From Scedosporium boydii (Eukaryota > Ascomycota > Sordariomycetes > Microascales > Microascaceae): a stretch of 64,000 nucleotides of DNA. The translations under genes were made by a program, and so were the position numbers. The stretch's first letter is position 1; every line of letters begins with the position of its first letter. Under the pieces are notes generated by a model. It was not told where the DNA came from. It did not search any database and was given only the letters and a program-made list of their open reading frames with translations. This document shows positions 1 through 14,323 of the stretch, piece after piece. The stretch spans positions 51,383 to 115,382 of the forward strand of contig NJFT01000124.1 of NCBI GenBank assembly GCA_002221725.1. Direction: 5' to 3'.

Positions 1-2280
1 AAATCATGGGCAGTTCAGGCAACGTAGTATAGTCTACATCCTGAGATGTCTACTGGATGGGCATGTTAGAGACGGGCTTGTCATCAGCCCCGATGTCTCC
101 AATGTCGTGGGGGAGATGGGGGAGGGAGACCACAGGAGATAAACGGTACGTTGATTGTTTGATAATTTCCGTTCCCAAAGCAACACAAATCCCATCACCT
201 AATATTGCGTCTTTTCCGGGCCGCACCTCGCCGTAATACTCATGTTCAAGTCACATCCTTGGGAAAAGAGGCCGAAGTAGAGGTGAGGAAGCAGTCATAC
301 CCGTTACGCCGTTGTCAAAGATCTCGATATCAAAGGTAGCGAGATACGCCTCGATATCGGATATCAGATCCGATAAACATATCCTGCCATGTCATGTCCA
401 GCCGAGCCGCCCGCAGTCGGTTATGTTTAACACCCAGCGGGCGGGCGGGTCGACGTGCTCATATCGGGCCTCAAGATTTGATATTGGATTGTCGTCGAGA
501 CAGCGTCTCATTTACGCCGGAATCCTGAGCCGTTTTGCAAAAGCCACTACAACCCGATAAATTTTCTTCCGTCTTTGTCTAGGCATGAATACTGTGAGTA
601 TTCATATCTACTACTTCGTAACAAAGGAGATGCGGTCGTTGAATCCTGCAGTTTCCACTTTGATGGAGGGCTTAGCTCGGAATTTTTGGCGGGGAAGGAA
701 AGGCCCGTCGATGCTGATCCTCGTGGTAGGATGGAAAGGGGGGAAACGACACTACATCCACATTACATCCACTCCTTTACTTAGTGCAACAGTGGAAATG
801 TCCTGGCTGACCAACTGGTCCCGCTTGTCACTACGGAGCCCGTTCGTGGTTCAGACATCAAAGCCTGGACCAGAACCGGATCAAGTCGCTCTCTTCCGCG
901 GGCAGACAACAGACAACGCTAACCCGCGACCTAGAGAGAACGCATTAGCGGCCTGTCTAACTCCTCCGCTCCGAACGTGCTCAATCCGGACGACGCAGGA
1001 CCTGACCGCGCACCACCATCCCCAACCACATGCTGTCAGATGCTCACCGCCGAAAAAGCTCCAGGATGAAGGGGTGAATGATGAATCAATAAGAGCTCGC
1101 CCTTTCCATGACGAGTAACTACAAAGTATCTCGAATTCACAGCCCAAAAACATAGATGAAAGTATCACCACCCTTGCGCAGATGTACCCCCAATCTAAAT
1201 GGTGAGGCCAGCCCACGCACCACCACCTCCTATTAAAATCTGTGATCCTCAACCCCGTTTTGACCTGCTTCAACCCCCAGCTTGTGGCCGGGGTGAGAAC
1301 CAGAAACGCGGGCGTTGCAAGACAAGGGCCAGGGAAAGATTCTGCGCGTCACATGGACATCCAAAGATGCAATTGGTGACCAGGGGTCAAATATTTTTCA
1401 CGACGTTCAATGCTTTTTTGCCCGTGGATATTACGAGATCTCGCGAGCTGTCTTGAACTACCAGTGTACATTGTGTTGAGTCGAAGCTCGTGCTCAAAAT
1501 AGAATTCAACACCCAGAGCAGAAGTGGAGCGAGCTTCCTAACTAGTAGATTCTAAAAGGGGGATGGACCTCGAACTGAGCTGTTCGACTATTCTCCGCCT
1601 GCATCGCCAGCCTGGCTGTTTTTGGTCCCCCCCTCCCCTGAACCAGTCTGGCGGGAATCATCATGTACTTCTGAGATTAAGCGATCTTTGGTCCATCCAG
1701 ACCTCCCCATCCTTAGCCTTTTCCACGTTGTCCGCCATTTGCTTGACCACCCCCTGCTGCCCTCACCTGATGAAAGCTCAAGCGGTGAGGAAGCAACGCA
1801 AGTCCACCCCGCTTCACTTCCTGAAGCTCCTACGTACTTCGTACGGAGTAGTAATGGTAATTGAACAATACAACCCCCACCATAGCTCATTTCTCAACGT
1901 CCGGTCTGTCTTCCCCGAGATCGCCTCCTTACGAGGATGGTGGGAGGGTTGTAGCAACCAGCCCCTGCAACGAGAGCACGCCTCAGGTCAGGTGGCTCTG
2001 ACAAAATCCCTTGCAAGTCTCAGATCCTCCGTATTAGAGCCTAGCTCCAAGAGCTAGCTGGGATTCTTTGTGTAAAACATGTTTGTATTGATTTTTTATC
2101 TTTTTGACAGTCTTTGGTCGTGATCCGACCATCAGGATAAGTTACTGTCCACTCGAAAGCGAATGAGTTAGGCGATAAACACCCCTTTTTCATGTCATCG
2201 TCACCTATTTCACCCAGCCCCCGACGCATTGATTCTCTCCTTTCGTTAAAAGTCTAGCTCCGCAAACAGCTGGATTTGGC
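1..2280. other. Intergenic region with no supported gene
   Basis: All open frames here are short, overlap on both strands, and lack any domain, signal peptide or coherent splice structure. The stretch at about 2230-2280 is the 3' flank of the minus-strand isomerase gene. It carries one exact copy of the decamer TACTTCGTAC (1835-1844) and one near copy (612-621); both belong to a repeated motif reported under findings. Confidence 0.6.
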
Positions 2281-4212
<1,932 letters not shown>

Positions 4213-6716
4213 TTGGAGCTGTGGGATGGAGGGGTATCTGGTGGAAGGGTTATACTATAAAGACGACAAGGGGAATTGGGAGAGAAGATTTTTCGTTCTG
4301 ATAGACGACGAGGAGAAGGTATGCTCAATGGAGAGAATGCCGAGAAATAATTGACGCGGGACAGCTTCCGATAAAACAGAGTTCCCGTGGGTAACTTTGT
4401 TGAGCGGTGGGAGATTGGGGGTTTCTACTTGTATTTACTAGGGGAGTTTGTCCCAAAACGGTACACTACAAAGTTGCATGGTCAGTTCAGTCGAGGAAGT
4501 GCGGGCTGTGATTACACGATAGACCCGGATAGGGTAAGCAAAGACAAATGAGAATTGGAGCTTGCTAGTCCAGGTCTCGTCTGGCGGGGTTCGAAGCTCC
4601 ATTGTCGTGAAGCGCATGATTGATGTGTGGTACGCCTGTAACAGAGGAGCACTATACTTGGACAAGACGAGGGCTGAACGTTAGTCTCGAGCTGGCTAGA
4701 CCAGGACCACCCAGGACAGCACGATGCTATCAACCAAAAGTATCAGCATTTTGCGTTACGAGGTCACCGACACCACGCGATGACACACACTCTGTAGCAT
4801 CAGAATCGGTAGAGTGTACGATGCATGGATCATCCATTGATGGCAGCTTCCTCTGGTCGGGTCGTAAACTAGTCGACCGGCTATTTTACGTACTGCTACT
4901 GTTACAAGCCAATTAATTGGCAGTCTGGGACATCCAAAGTCAGGCAGAAGGGATCTGAGGGCGTGATTTTCGGGCACGGGGTGGCGAGGAAGGGGAACAA
5001 TGGAGCAGACTTGACGCATCATCATTGACGACAATGGGAAGTTTTGGAGGGGTAATGAGGGGCAGAGGGCAGACTGGAGGGGGGGCCGGACTCCGGTCTC
5101 CGCAACAGCTGGAGACGAGGAGAGCTTAAGTATCAGCATCAGGAGCTAAAACCTGGCGGGGTAATTTTTTGATAATGCCCGACTCTGTCGATGGGAAGCG
5201 AAGGTGCGCCGTTTCAAGTCATCATTTGAATTGAGGAACCGTCCTCTGCAGGATTGTGCATCTTCCTCAATTGCATTCTTCTTACTTCAGTAGGATAGAA
5301 TCCGTCATTGACGCCTCGAGATTATTTCAACGTACGCCATATCGGTTGCCATTATCTAGAGTTCACCTCATGATCTAACCGGGTCCCTTTCATGTCCCTC
5401 GCACCTTCCCTCTGCTTGATGGTCCCCCGCGCCTGACAAATCACATTTGGAGGCGGTACATACAATCGTACCAACAATAAAGCACTAATTTGATCATAAG
5501 AAATGTGTCATCCATTTTCAAGCATTATGGTTTTTTCCTCGACCTTGGTCAAGGACGAGGTCCTCAAGCTAACCCCACACAGCTGTCTCGGACTTGGGCA
5601 TCAATGCGACGGCCATCTCCTCTCTCACTTTGTTTTTAATACTGTCCTTCTCCGCGGCTTGTACACTAGACTAGTTAGTACGCTCCGGGCCTACTGGCGA
5701 TCTTGGGGAAGAGAAGCTGCACATTCTAGGTCCTCAAGATGTCTTCTCCCGCCAGTGGCGGGGGCAGCTCTTTCCCCGTGTCTGCACACTAAGATTAAAT
5801 AACAAATTCTACTGTAGTAACATTCCTTGTTTGATCGTAATATCTGATGCTTAGTTCTGGCATTCTGCCCCAACTTCAACGGATGTGGACGATCATGCAT
5901 ACTGAAATGTTCGTCTTGCTCTCTTGTCGCGGCTGAACTAATATCCGGGACCGTGCTCACTTCGGACGACTCCCAGCACGACGGAACGGTACGCGGCCAC
6001 TGACCGCAGAACATGCATCCACAGTAATCCCTAACCCGTTCCTGATTACTATCCCTACTATTGGAAGTAAAGAGCTTTACTTCGAACGGTTCGGTGGAGG
6101 CATGATCGGTGTAGTATGGTACATATAAGTAGACCAGGTTTCACGGACGCCCATAAAAAGAGTCCAGGGCCGAAAATCAGATTTAGAACTTCTCTGGCAC
6201 GTCATGCCCGTGTCGTCTACTCATCCAAGCTACCCTTCAAGGATGCAGCTGAGAATAGGCGACATCGACGCAAGTCGTCAGATAGACGGAAGAAGTGGCT
6301 AGAAACAAATATGCGCATAACTCGTTGTACACAGACCCAAGGTGCCCTGCCAACTCCGCTTTTGGAAACCTCAAGGTATAAACTGGAAAAAACCAAAATG
6401 CAGACGGCCGAGGCCACGGCCCAAAACGAAGGCGAGAAATGAAACAATGAAGACAAAAATGACAACCGCCGCTTCATATCATGTCAACTACATTCTTTCC
6501 GGCTCCATCAAATCCGCCTGAAAATGCATCATTGCCAGCATGTTTCCTTGATATCAATCCATACCATCACCTAATTCATCCATCTATTCCCATTGGCCTC
6601 CGTAATGGTGAAAGCCAGGGAGGATGTCACCACCAGGTAACAAAAAGTGGGGTGACCAACACTTTGTTTTTTTGCTTTATGAAGAAAGCAGTAGGGTATC
6701 AAAGAAGTTATAACCT
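4213..6716. other. Intergenic region between PGI start and kinase 3' end
   Basis: This is the promoter side of the isomerase and the 3' side of the kinase. A TATA-like run and a C/T-rich leader lie within about 80 bases of the isomerase ATG. No open frame here has a recognisable domain, and I see no RNA gene. Confidence 0.55.
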
Positions 6717-8990
6717 CTAACGGCGATCCTGGAGACTACCAACGAAAGATGGGTCCTTAACACTGCCACCAGCATCTCCGAGGCCAGCAATGGGACGGTT
6801 ATAACTGAAGCCAGCAAATTGGTTCTGCATGGTTTGCGACAGGAGGTCTCCCTCGACAAGGGAATCCTTTGGCGGTTCCGATGTGAATTCGGGATCAAAG
6901 TTGCCAGTATCAAGAGCATCGACCTGTTGAGGAATACGTGTCAGCATATGGCCAGGGGGGAAAAAAAAAAAAGAAAAAAAAAAGAGAAACAAGGAGGACT
7001 CTCCCTCTCTATCTTATATTGGGCTTGAAGAGTGGAGAGTCTGCTGAGACGGAAGCATCGAGGAAATAAATACATACCACATTCGGCTTGAAAGCGGGCT
7101 CATATTTCCGCTGGAGAAGCTTCCGCCAATCTATGGCGTGGAAGAATGGATGGGCCTTGATCTCGGCGGAGCCATTAGCTCCGAGGCGCTCGTCGGGGTT
7201 GCGGTTGAGGAGTTTTGTGAGAAGGTCCTTAGCAGCCGCAGGGATGTCCGTGGGGAAGTGTAGCGGCTCTGAAAGGATCTTGCGGTACATCTCATTCGTG
7301 TTCTCGTCATAGAAGGGAGGCAAGCCCATCAACATCTCGTACAACAGGACACCCAACGTCCACCAGTCGACCGTCTTATTGTATCCCGTGCCAAGGAGAA
7401 GCTCGGGGGCCAAGTATTCGGGAGTTCCACAGAAAGTGTTAGTTCTGTCCTCGTCCTTCATATCAAGCTTGCAGAGACCAAAGTCACAGAGGGCGATGTG
7501 GCCCTGGTAATCGAGAAGAATGTTCTCGGGTTTCAGGTCTCGGTAGATGACGTTGAAGCCATGGAGACACTCGAGAGCACAGAGAAGTTCGGCGGTGTAG
7601 AATCGGGCGCGGTTAACGTCAAATCGTCGCTCCTTCTGGAGATGGTGGAAAAGCTCCCCGCCGTTCACAAACGCGAGGACAAAATAGAGTTTCTCAGGAG
7701 ATTGGAAAGAGAACTTTAGGGGAACGATGAAGGGGTTGTTGATCTGGGCTAAGACGGATCGCTCCGCCAGGGTGTGTGCAACTTCGGAGCGGGAGATGAT
7801 GTGGGCCTTTCGAATGGTCTTGAGGGCATAGATACGGTGAGTGTCCTTCTTGCGCACCTGCATGACCTTACCGAAACTGCCCTTACCAACGACCTTGAGA
7901 AGGTCGAAGTCGTCAATCTTTAACTTGCCGGCCCGGATCTCCACGTACTCGACACCAATCTTGAGCTTTCCGGTACCGTACTGAACATCAACCCACTCGA
8001 CACCACTGTGGCCAAGCGCCTTCTCGGCAGTCTTGTCCTTGTCCTTCTTGCTCGACTTTTGGTCATCGGCAAAGTTGGCACGCTCTTCGAATCGGGGGTT
8101 AATGCGCACAACTCCAAGGAAGATGTCTCGGCTGCGACCGGATCCAGGGGGAGCGAGAGGGTTTCGCATATAGAGGTGGACGGCGAGCTCGGTGACTCGG
8201 GAAACGTCAAACTTGTACTGGGTATTGGCGCCAGCCCAGAGGGGGTTTTCTGGGTTGCCATCGACGGAGTTTACAAAGACTTGGACCTTGTCGAAGTCGA
8301 GAAGGGCGTAAGGCATGTACTTGCCCGAAATTCGGCCGTGGTTTGTCGGAATGCCAGTGAAGCCTCCACCGGAGGTTTGAGGGCGGTTTCCACCATTGAT
8401 ATAGGATCCCGAAACGTGCTGCGATGCCGAGGTCGGTCGCACCGAACCTGCGATATTTAGGGCACTTCCGCTGGAAAGTGAGTTTTGGGAATGCTGAGAC
8501 GCAAAAACATTGCGGTGCTGCTCGGGAAGGGAAAAGCCCTGGCCCTCATGTAGTGTGACGATGAGAATTCCCGGCTTCGGCGGCTTGACAACGGGAGCCT
8601 GTGACATGGCTTCGGATGCTAGAGAGCGAGGTTAGCACCAAAAGGTCAGCGTCACATGCATTAGAGGAGATGAGGATATGACGATTCGAGTTCGACTTAC
8701 GGATGGCACCTTCGTTGGTAGGAGTGACGGATCCGGCGATGGATTGACTCTTCTCGTCCTTATCGGTGATAGTAGAGGTAGATGGGGATCGCGAGAAGGT
8801 GCTGGCCAGGGGACCCAAATGGGTTTCCTTCAATTCTGGTGATGGTTAGTCGAAGTACAGTTAGACGTGGCAGGGAGCTCAGGAAAGGGGGCCAAGGACT
8901 CGGGACGTGTCCCAAGAAAAAGGAGGGGAAAGAAGGAGGATTAGGTAGGACAGAAGAAGGAAACGCACTCTTCGTAATCTTCCAAGACAT
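6717..8990 (-). CDS. SCH9: AGC-family serine/threonine kinase, SCH9 type
   Basis: Nutrient-signalling kinase of the SCH9/S6K group, in yeast a TORC1 substrate controlling growth, stress and ageing. Four exons: 8990-8969, 8835-8701, 8618-7078 and 6923-6717, giving 634 aa. The tiny first exon encodes MSWKITK and joins in frame to KLKETHLGPL. Residues about 60-285 form the C2-like region typical of SCH9. The kinase domain follows: GKGSFGKV at 297-304, catalytic Lys 319, YRDLKPEN with Asp 413, DFG at 431-433, and activation loop TFCGTPE with Thr about 447. The last exon carries the AGC tail, with a hydrophobic motif FAGFSY at 602-607 whose Ser 606 would be the TORC1-type site. Intron 3 (6924-7077) is long and contains an A-rich tract on the plus strand. 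The N-terminal C2 region plus the AGC tail distinguishes it from PKA or PKC. Very likely correct. Confidence 0.95.
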
Positions 8991-11060
8991 GGTGATGCCT
9001 TGGCAAGGGGTTGGACGGAAGAGGGTGTGGAGATGCGACGATGGAGGAAAACCACGGCGAGGGAGGTATCCTGGGCTGCTGTGCTGGATTAAGGTGATGA
9101 TCGCCGCAACTGGTCAGGCCTTGCTGACGATAAATGAAAGCGTGCCGAGGGGACTCGAGAAGGAGGCTGTCTCGACGGAGAATAAGAACGCCGCTCGGAT
9201 GTCGCCCGAATGAATGCCGCTCGAGGTGGGATAATCGATAATCGGCAGTCGACGGGTAGGGAGGTCCTCAAGTCACCAAGCTCGAAGGTTGTTGTCTCGG
9301 TTTGGTGATAGGATGGGACGTGATCCTGGTAGACAAGTTTGTTGTCTTGGTGAGGAAAGATGATGCCCCGCAGCAGTGAAGCAGGGGTCAAGTGTCAATC
9401 AAGTGCGAAGTGGTACGTACTCCACTGGTGGGTGCTGCACAAGTGAAAGAGGAAGCCACTACCAACGGCAGATTCGAGCGAGATCAGTTCCCAGTTCTTC
9501 GAGGGAGCGAAGAGACAAAACTAAGCCGAAAGACGAGTCGACGTTAAAATAAAATAAACTAAGGAAAGACTCGATATCAGGGGGCGGTCGTGTTGGCAGA
9601 TCCGAAGACTAAAAATGGATTCTCGGAGCCCGAGAAAAGGGGGCAGATAACGTCGAGCTTGCTAATAAACTCAGGGGAACTGCGGATGGGGAGGCGAAGA
9701 TCCCTGGTTGGGAATTGTCGTCGTTGGATTGAGACGGGGATTTGAGGGGGCAAGTTGGAGGGAGGGGCGGGGCAGTACCTCAAACCCAGGCGTTGGGAAC
9801 AAGCAAGAAGAAGTACCGATGGGAAGGGCAAGGGGGGGCCCGGAATGATGATGAAATGATACTCAAGCGCTGACTGTGGGGTACAACTAACAGTTAGGGA
9901 AAGACTTCAATTGTTCACCAGCCAGGCATTGATTGCAATCAATGGTACTGTTGCCTCGCTCTTGTGTAGTGTAGTGTAGCACCTCGTTTAGCTTCGTAGT
10001 GGCACCAACGGCACTGCCAGGCACTGCCATGATTTAAAGTCTCGCGATCATTTTAGGGCATTAATTTGAGACTTGGAGCCCGGGACTTGCACACTGTGAG
10101 GGGCGTAGCAAAAAGATGACTTGGATTATGGTGTGAACAGTGTTAATAGCACACGCACACGATACGAGGCTTTACGAGGTATCCTCTAGGGCTCCTCGCT
10201 CGTCAACATTGAAGGCAGTGCAATCGATGGATGCAATTCCAGCATCTGCAGTCCCACTTCGTATCGGCATCGAGCTGATTAACCTGAGTAATCATGATCA
10301 ATGCCCGGGAACGCCGTCCGTACCATGGAGTCGGGCCAGAGTCGAGCGACGGAAGAGATATATTAATAGCATCATCGGTACATGGGTCGCGTCACATTAA
10401 CAGCTTTCCTGACCTCCCACTGATGCACTGATGGTATGGGAGGATGCTCAGTCAAGTACCTCAGTATTCGCCGTTGACTTCTCTAACTTCCCTGACTTCT
10501 CCGTGTGCAACATTCGCGTGATGCCCATTCTCTTTCCTGTTAGACACGCGCGTATGTGCCAATTCTTTTCGTTTCAAATTGCTCCGAGAGATGGAAGGAC
10601 CAGAACCCAATTGCTTGTTCCGGCCAGTGCGGTATCTATTGCTGCTGCCTTTTTGCCTCCCAATCGAGCCTGCCTTGCCAACCAACGTCGCGTAGCTTGT
10701 TACCACGTGAGCGTTCTGTTCTGATGCTGGCAAGATTTCGTCAAGCTTCCTTGGGTCCAGCACCCTCCATCCCCCTGGGTCGGCGAAAGGTATTCACGAA
10801 GGTTCCGGTCCATCTTCTAAGTTCTTCGTAACCCAGCATTTGGGCCCCATCGGGAAATGCCAATGAACCAACATGCCTCGGAAGACTTCGACGCTAATGT
10901 TTAATATGGAAACCTTATGTGCTTTGCAATCTTTCTTCAACTTGTCGCGGCCTCTACACATTCCAAAAGGCGACAAGCGGCTCGTGTTCCCATCTGCGGC
11001 AGCATAACTGGCTTGAACTTTGGGATAAGGCGAGTAGAAATTCTGCCTCAGTCGTGCTGC
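8991..11060. other. Intergenic region upstream of SCH9
   Basis: The part next to 8990 is the kinase promoter and 5' leader, strongly purine-rich on the plus strand (pyrimidine-rich on the coding strand). A short TGTAG repeat lies near 9964. No coding frame is supported. Confidence 0.5.
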
Positions 11061-13051
11061 TCACTCCTTCTCCCAGACCTCGAATTGCAGATGATTAGTG
11101 GTGGGCAGCTCTGCAATACTCCCTATCCGTCCCTCGCCGGTGCTCCTCTGTCTTTCTGAGTGAGGTGGATACGGCGCTGGCGAGGACGGTGGATCCCAGG
11201 GACTCTGCAAATGGTGCAAGTATGCAGCCCCAACGACAGATACCGGTCTCTCAACCCCCTTTTCGGAACGAAGATCTTCTTTATATCCGAGTCCTCCTTG
11301 CGTAGTCTGTGGAGAATTAGCAGAAAGCCTAGCCACGGCTGGCTTCCCGACCACCTCCGCGGAAGGGTAATGCTTCAGCGGCTCGGGCTGGCTATATCGG
11401 TTGTTACCTTGAGTTATCTGCGGTTCACTACCTATCGGATTATCTCTCGTCTGAGTTGGTTGAGCTAGCATGTGGTTAAAGTTGCCTTGGTTATGGACCC
11501 CATCGCTGAGAGCTTCTCGCTCGAGCCCGTTATGATAGGATAAGTTCCATGGGTACCTTTGGCCGGAATTGGCTGGCGTGGTGGTCTGCCATGCAGCCGA
11601 AGGTTTCGAAACCGTGGATGGTTGTGAAAAAGAAGAAGAGGAATGACTTATTGTTGAGGGCGTCGCCGTCGAAAAACTTGAGTATGATGGCACATGAGTG
11701 AGATCCGAGTTGCTCGGCACAGGTTTTCTGTAAGTCGGGCTCGTAATCTTCATATTGGGAAACCCCAGGCTGACACGACGTGCGTCTGTCCCGGCGTCTG
11801 ATGATCTCGTAGACGACTCCCATCTTGGTGAAATTGGCGCGTCGGGTTCTGCAACATGGGGCTGCGTTGGTGTATGCCACCCTAAACTACCTTGCCAACT
11901 CTCCCCAGATGTCCTTCGATAACTTGATGCTAACGAGGTTTTATGAGGGCCAGCCCCAATGTCGACGGACAAAGGTCTATGATGGTCAAATGGCTCTGCT
12001 CTGGATGCTCTCCCAATGGAGTACGCATGAAATGGTCCTGATTGGGACTGGGAGGTAGTGTTCGAGATTATCTGGCTAGTTTGTATAACGGGGGAGGGAT
12101 GGGCTTGCTGCAGCGCCTGGAGTCGCTCATTTGAGAGAAAGATTTCTCTCTCCCCTGCTCTCGATGTTGACGACACTGGCGTGTAACTCGCGGGTCTACC
12201 TAAGGGGGTCGTGCTATTCCCATGTCTTCCCACACTTCCGACAGAGTCCGACCAATTGCCAACACCCAGAGTCGAAAATGCACCAACCGTACTCTCCAAT
12301 GCCGGGGAGCTTAGGTGGGGCTCCCACGAGGTAGTGTAAGGTGGTGGTGGTGGCCCGGAAGCGACCGCGGCTCCCAATTGTGCAATGCTTTGGCCCAGGG
12401 TGGGCGTTCCGCTGGTTGTGCCTGAGCCGGCTGTTAGACTCACTGTCTCGAGAAGAATGATATGCCAACTGAAAGGCCGCAACAATAGACGTCGGACCTA
12501 CTACTGGATCTACCCATGATATCTCCTAGAATATCTAGATTCTCGAAGGTAGGTCTCGGCTTGGCGGGCTTCTTGTCGTCGCCATCGTTCGCCCGTTCTG
12601 CCTCCTGCTGAAGGCCCCCGGTGCCTGCGGAGAAAGCAAGATTCCTCAGAAAGTTAAGTTCCGCAAGGACGGAGCTATGATGGCGACTAATCACGGGCTC
12701 ATATTGCTTGAACAGGGTGGAGTCGAGAAGCACCCATTCTAGACGCCTTATCAGTGACGGCCTGGACCCGCCACCGACGGGTCGACACTTTTCGACCAGC
12801 ACGCAAACTTCTTGAAGCGATATGTGTGCGTTGGTGATGATGTTGTTCATGCGATCGAGGATTTTGGGTTGGCTTTCGAGGAGGGGCAAGTATTCGTTTC
12901 GGAGTTCGACAAGATCGCACCAGTCAGTGTAGCAGGTACGGACAAGTTCAACACAGGTTCGGAGGGCGGCCGGCACCTGATCCAGCTCGATGGTGAACAC
13001 GATCGTCTGGTAGAGGCCTTTTAACAGAACTCCAACGGCGATCTGCTCCAT
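11061..13051 (-). CDS. Hypothetical protein: helical N-terminal domain plus long disordered Ser/Thr/Pro tail
   Basis: Two exons, 13051-12514 and 12442-11061, joined in phase across a 71-base intron, give 639 aa. The first about 160 residues are predicted mostly helical, with conserved-looking stretches such as LELVRTCYTDW and an aliphatic pattern. They loosely resemble the HeLo-like N-terminal domains that cap fungal STAND proteins, but no NACHT or NB-ARC P-loop follows. Residues about 180-639 are low complexity, rich in Ser, Thr, Pro, Gln and Asn, and probably disordered. No signal peptide or membrane segment is visible. The intron has weak consensus (GTAGAT donor, ACAG acceptor), so the junction could shift by a few residues. 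I do not recognise the gene; an adaptor or scaffold role would be a guess. Confidence 0.75.
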
Positions 13052-14323
13052 TTTCTTTGGGGTGATGATGGTATCCTAGCGGTAGGCGAGTCGTCGAGTG
13101 ATGGCCACTACCCCCAAGGCGCTCAGACAGCGCCCGAGTCCAAGAAAGAGTTGTGACAGCTGCCGGCCGGGCTTTTTTTATCCAATCTTCGTTACATTAC
13201 CCCCACCATACTAGATTGACCTGTTGCAATTACCTTCACAGACTTCCAGGTTGCTTTTGCCGAGGGTCAGCCACGAGATTGAATGAGGGATCGAGGATGC
13301 GGTGCGCCAAGGGCCTGCAACCGAGAGGGTGTACAAGTACGAAGTTACTGCGGAATTTCTGGCCAGGCTCAGACCTTGGCCGGAAACCTCTCGTCGAAGA
13401 CTGGCGTTGACTTCACGGTATCACCAATGACTGACTGACTGACTGACCGCTGCTGCATGCATAGAGAGGCTCTGTCACAGAGCACGTCAGGTGGGGTGGG
13501 ACTTAGAATCTTGAGTTCAGGACGCTGAGCCCTCACCATTGAAGGGGCTAGTTAGCAGAGTCCTAGGACAGTTGGTGGCTCTCAGTCTACGACCCCTTGC
13601 CGATTATTTGGCCTATCTACCTTAGTACAGTCGCCGCCGGTTCTTGCAAGTACGACATTCGGACATACACTTGGACTGATCCCTCAGGCCAAGTCTCCGT
13701 TGCAAACCCCAGTCAATCGAGTGAGCTTATCTAGTGACGGAGTTGAGGCCAGTATGGCTGATCTTGTAATGTCCAGTTCAGAGTATTATTTTCAGGTACA
13801 GCCCGCCCTTTCCGCATCGCCGTCCAGATATGCTCCCTTCTGGGAATGTCATGTCTCCAATTCCAATGGCTGGAACCAAACGCCACCGTACATACACCAA
13901 ACTATTTGTCTGGGCATTCCTAGAATGGTAACAAACTGTGCGAGGCTGCAGGGGGGACGGACACCCTTGGCATCAAGTTTATTCCGACATGGAGTCCCAA
14001 CCAGCGACGAAGTATGAGGTACATAGCCTGGTCCTTCACGCAATTGCCATGGAATGAATGCTGGCTTCTACTTTTTTTCAGTCGGAAATTAAATATCGAG
14101 AGAGGTGTTCTAATCGGTTGAGCAAGTTTGCTCAAGCTGAACAAGAAATATGTAGAGCCGGCGAGAGGGTGGCGACTTATGAGTAGATGAAGTGACCAGG
14201 CAGGCCGAGGCCTTTATTGGGACCGAAAAATCGAAAATGAAAGGGGAGAAACTGAAAAGAGACAGGGAAGAAAATGGAAAAACACGGAAGAAAAATGACG
14301 CTTGGTTTCTGTACTTTGACTCC
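13052..14323. other. Intergenic region with a short tetranucleotide repeat
   Basis: The region lies between two minus-strand genes and holds the promoter of the gene at 11061-13051. A tandem (TGAC)n microsatellite of about five units lies near 13427-13447. A near copy of the recurrent decamer lies at 13337-13346. No coding frame is supported. Confidence 0.5.
13427..13447. repeat. (TGAC)n microsatellite
   Basis: About five tandem copies of TGAC, flanked by non-repetitive sequence in an intergenic region. It is seen directly and no function is implied. Confidence 0.85.

Noticed and set aside
585..1118. Plus-strand open frame of 177 codons near the left edge
   Set aside because: Biased composition, no domain or signal peptide, other frames overlap on both strands, and no splice signals or leader support it.
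4584..4600. GGTTCGAAGCTCC resembling a tRNA B box, with a similar copy near 43,671
   Set aside because: No matching A box at a suitable distance and no cloverleaf could be drawn; a shared 15-mer is expected by chance in a window this size.
6958..6985. A-rich tract in SCH9 intron 3
   Set aside because: On the coding strand it is simply a long pyrimidine (T) run inside an intron; no further signal.
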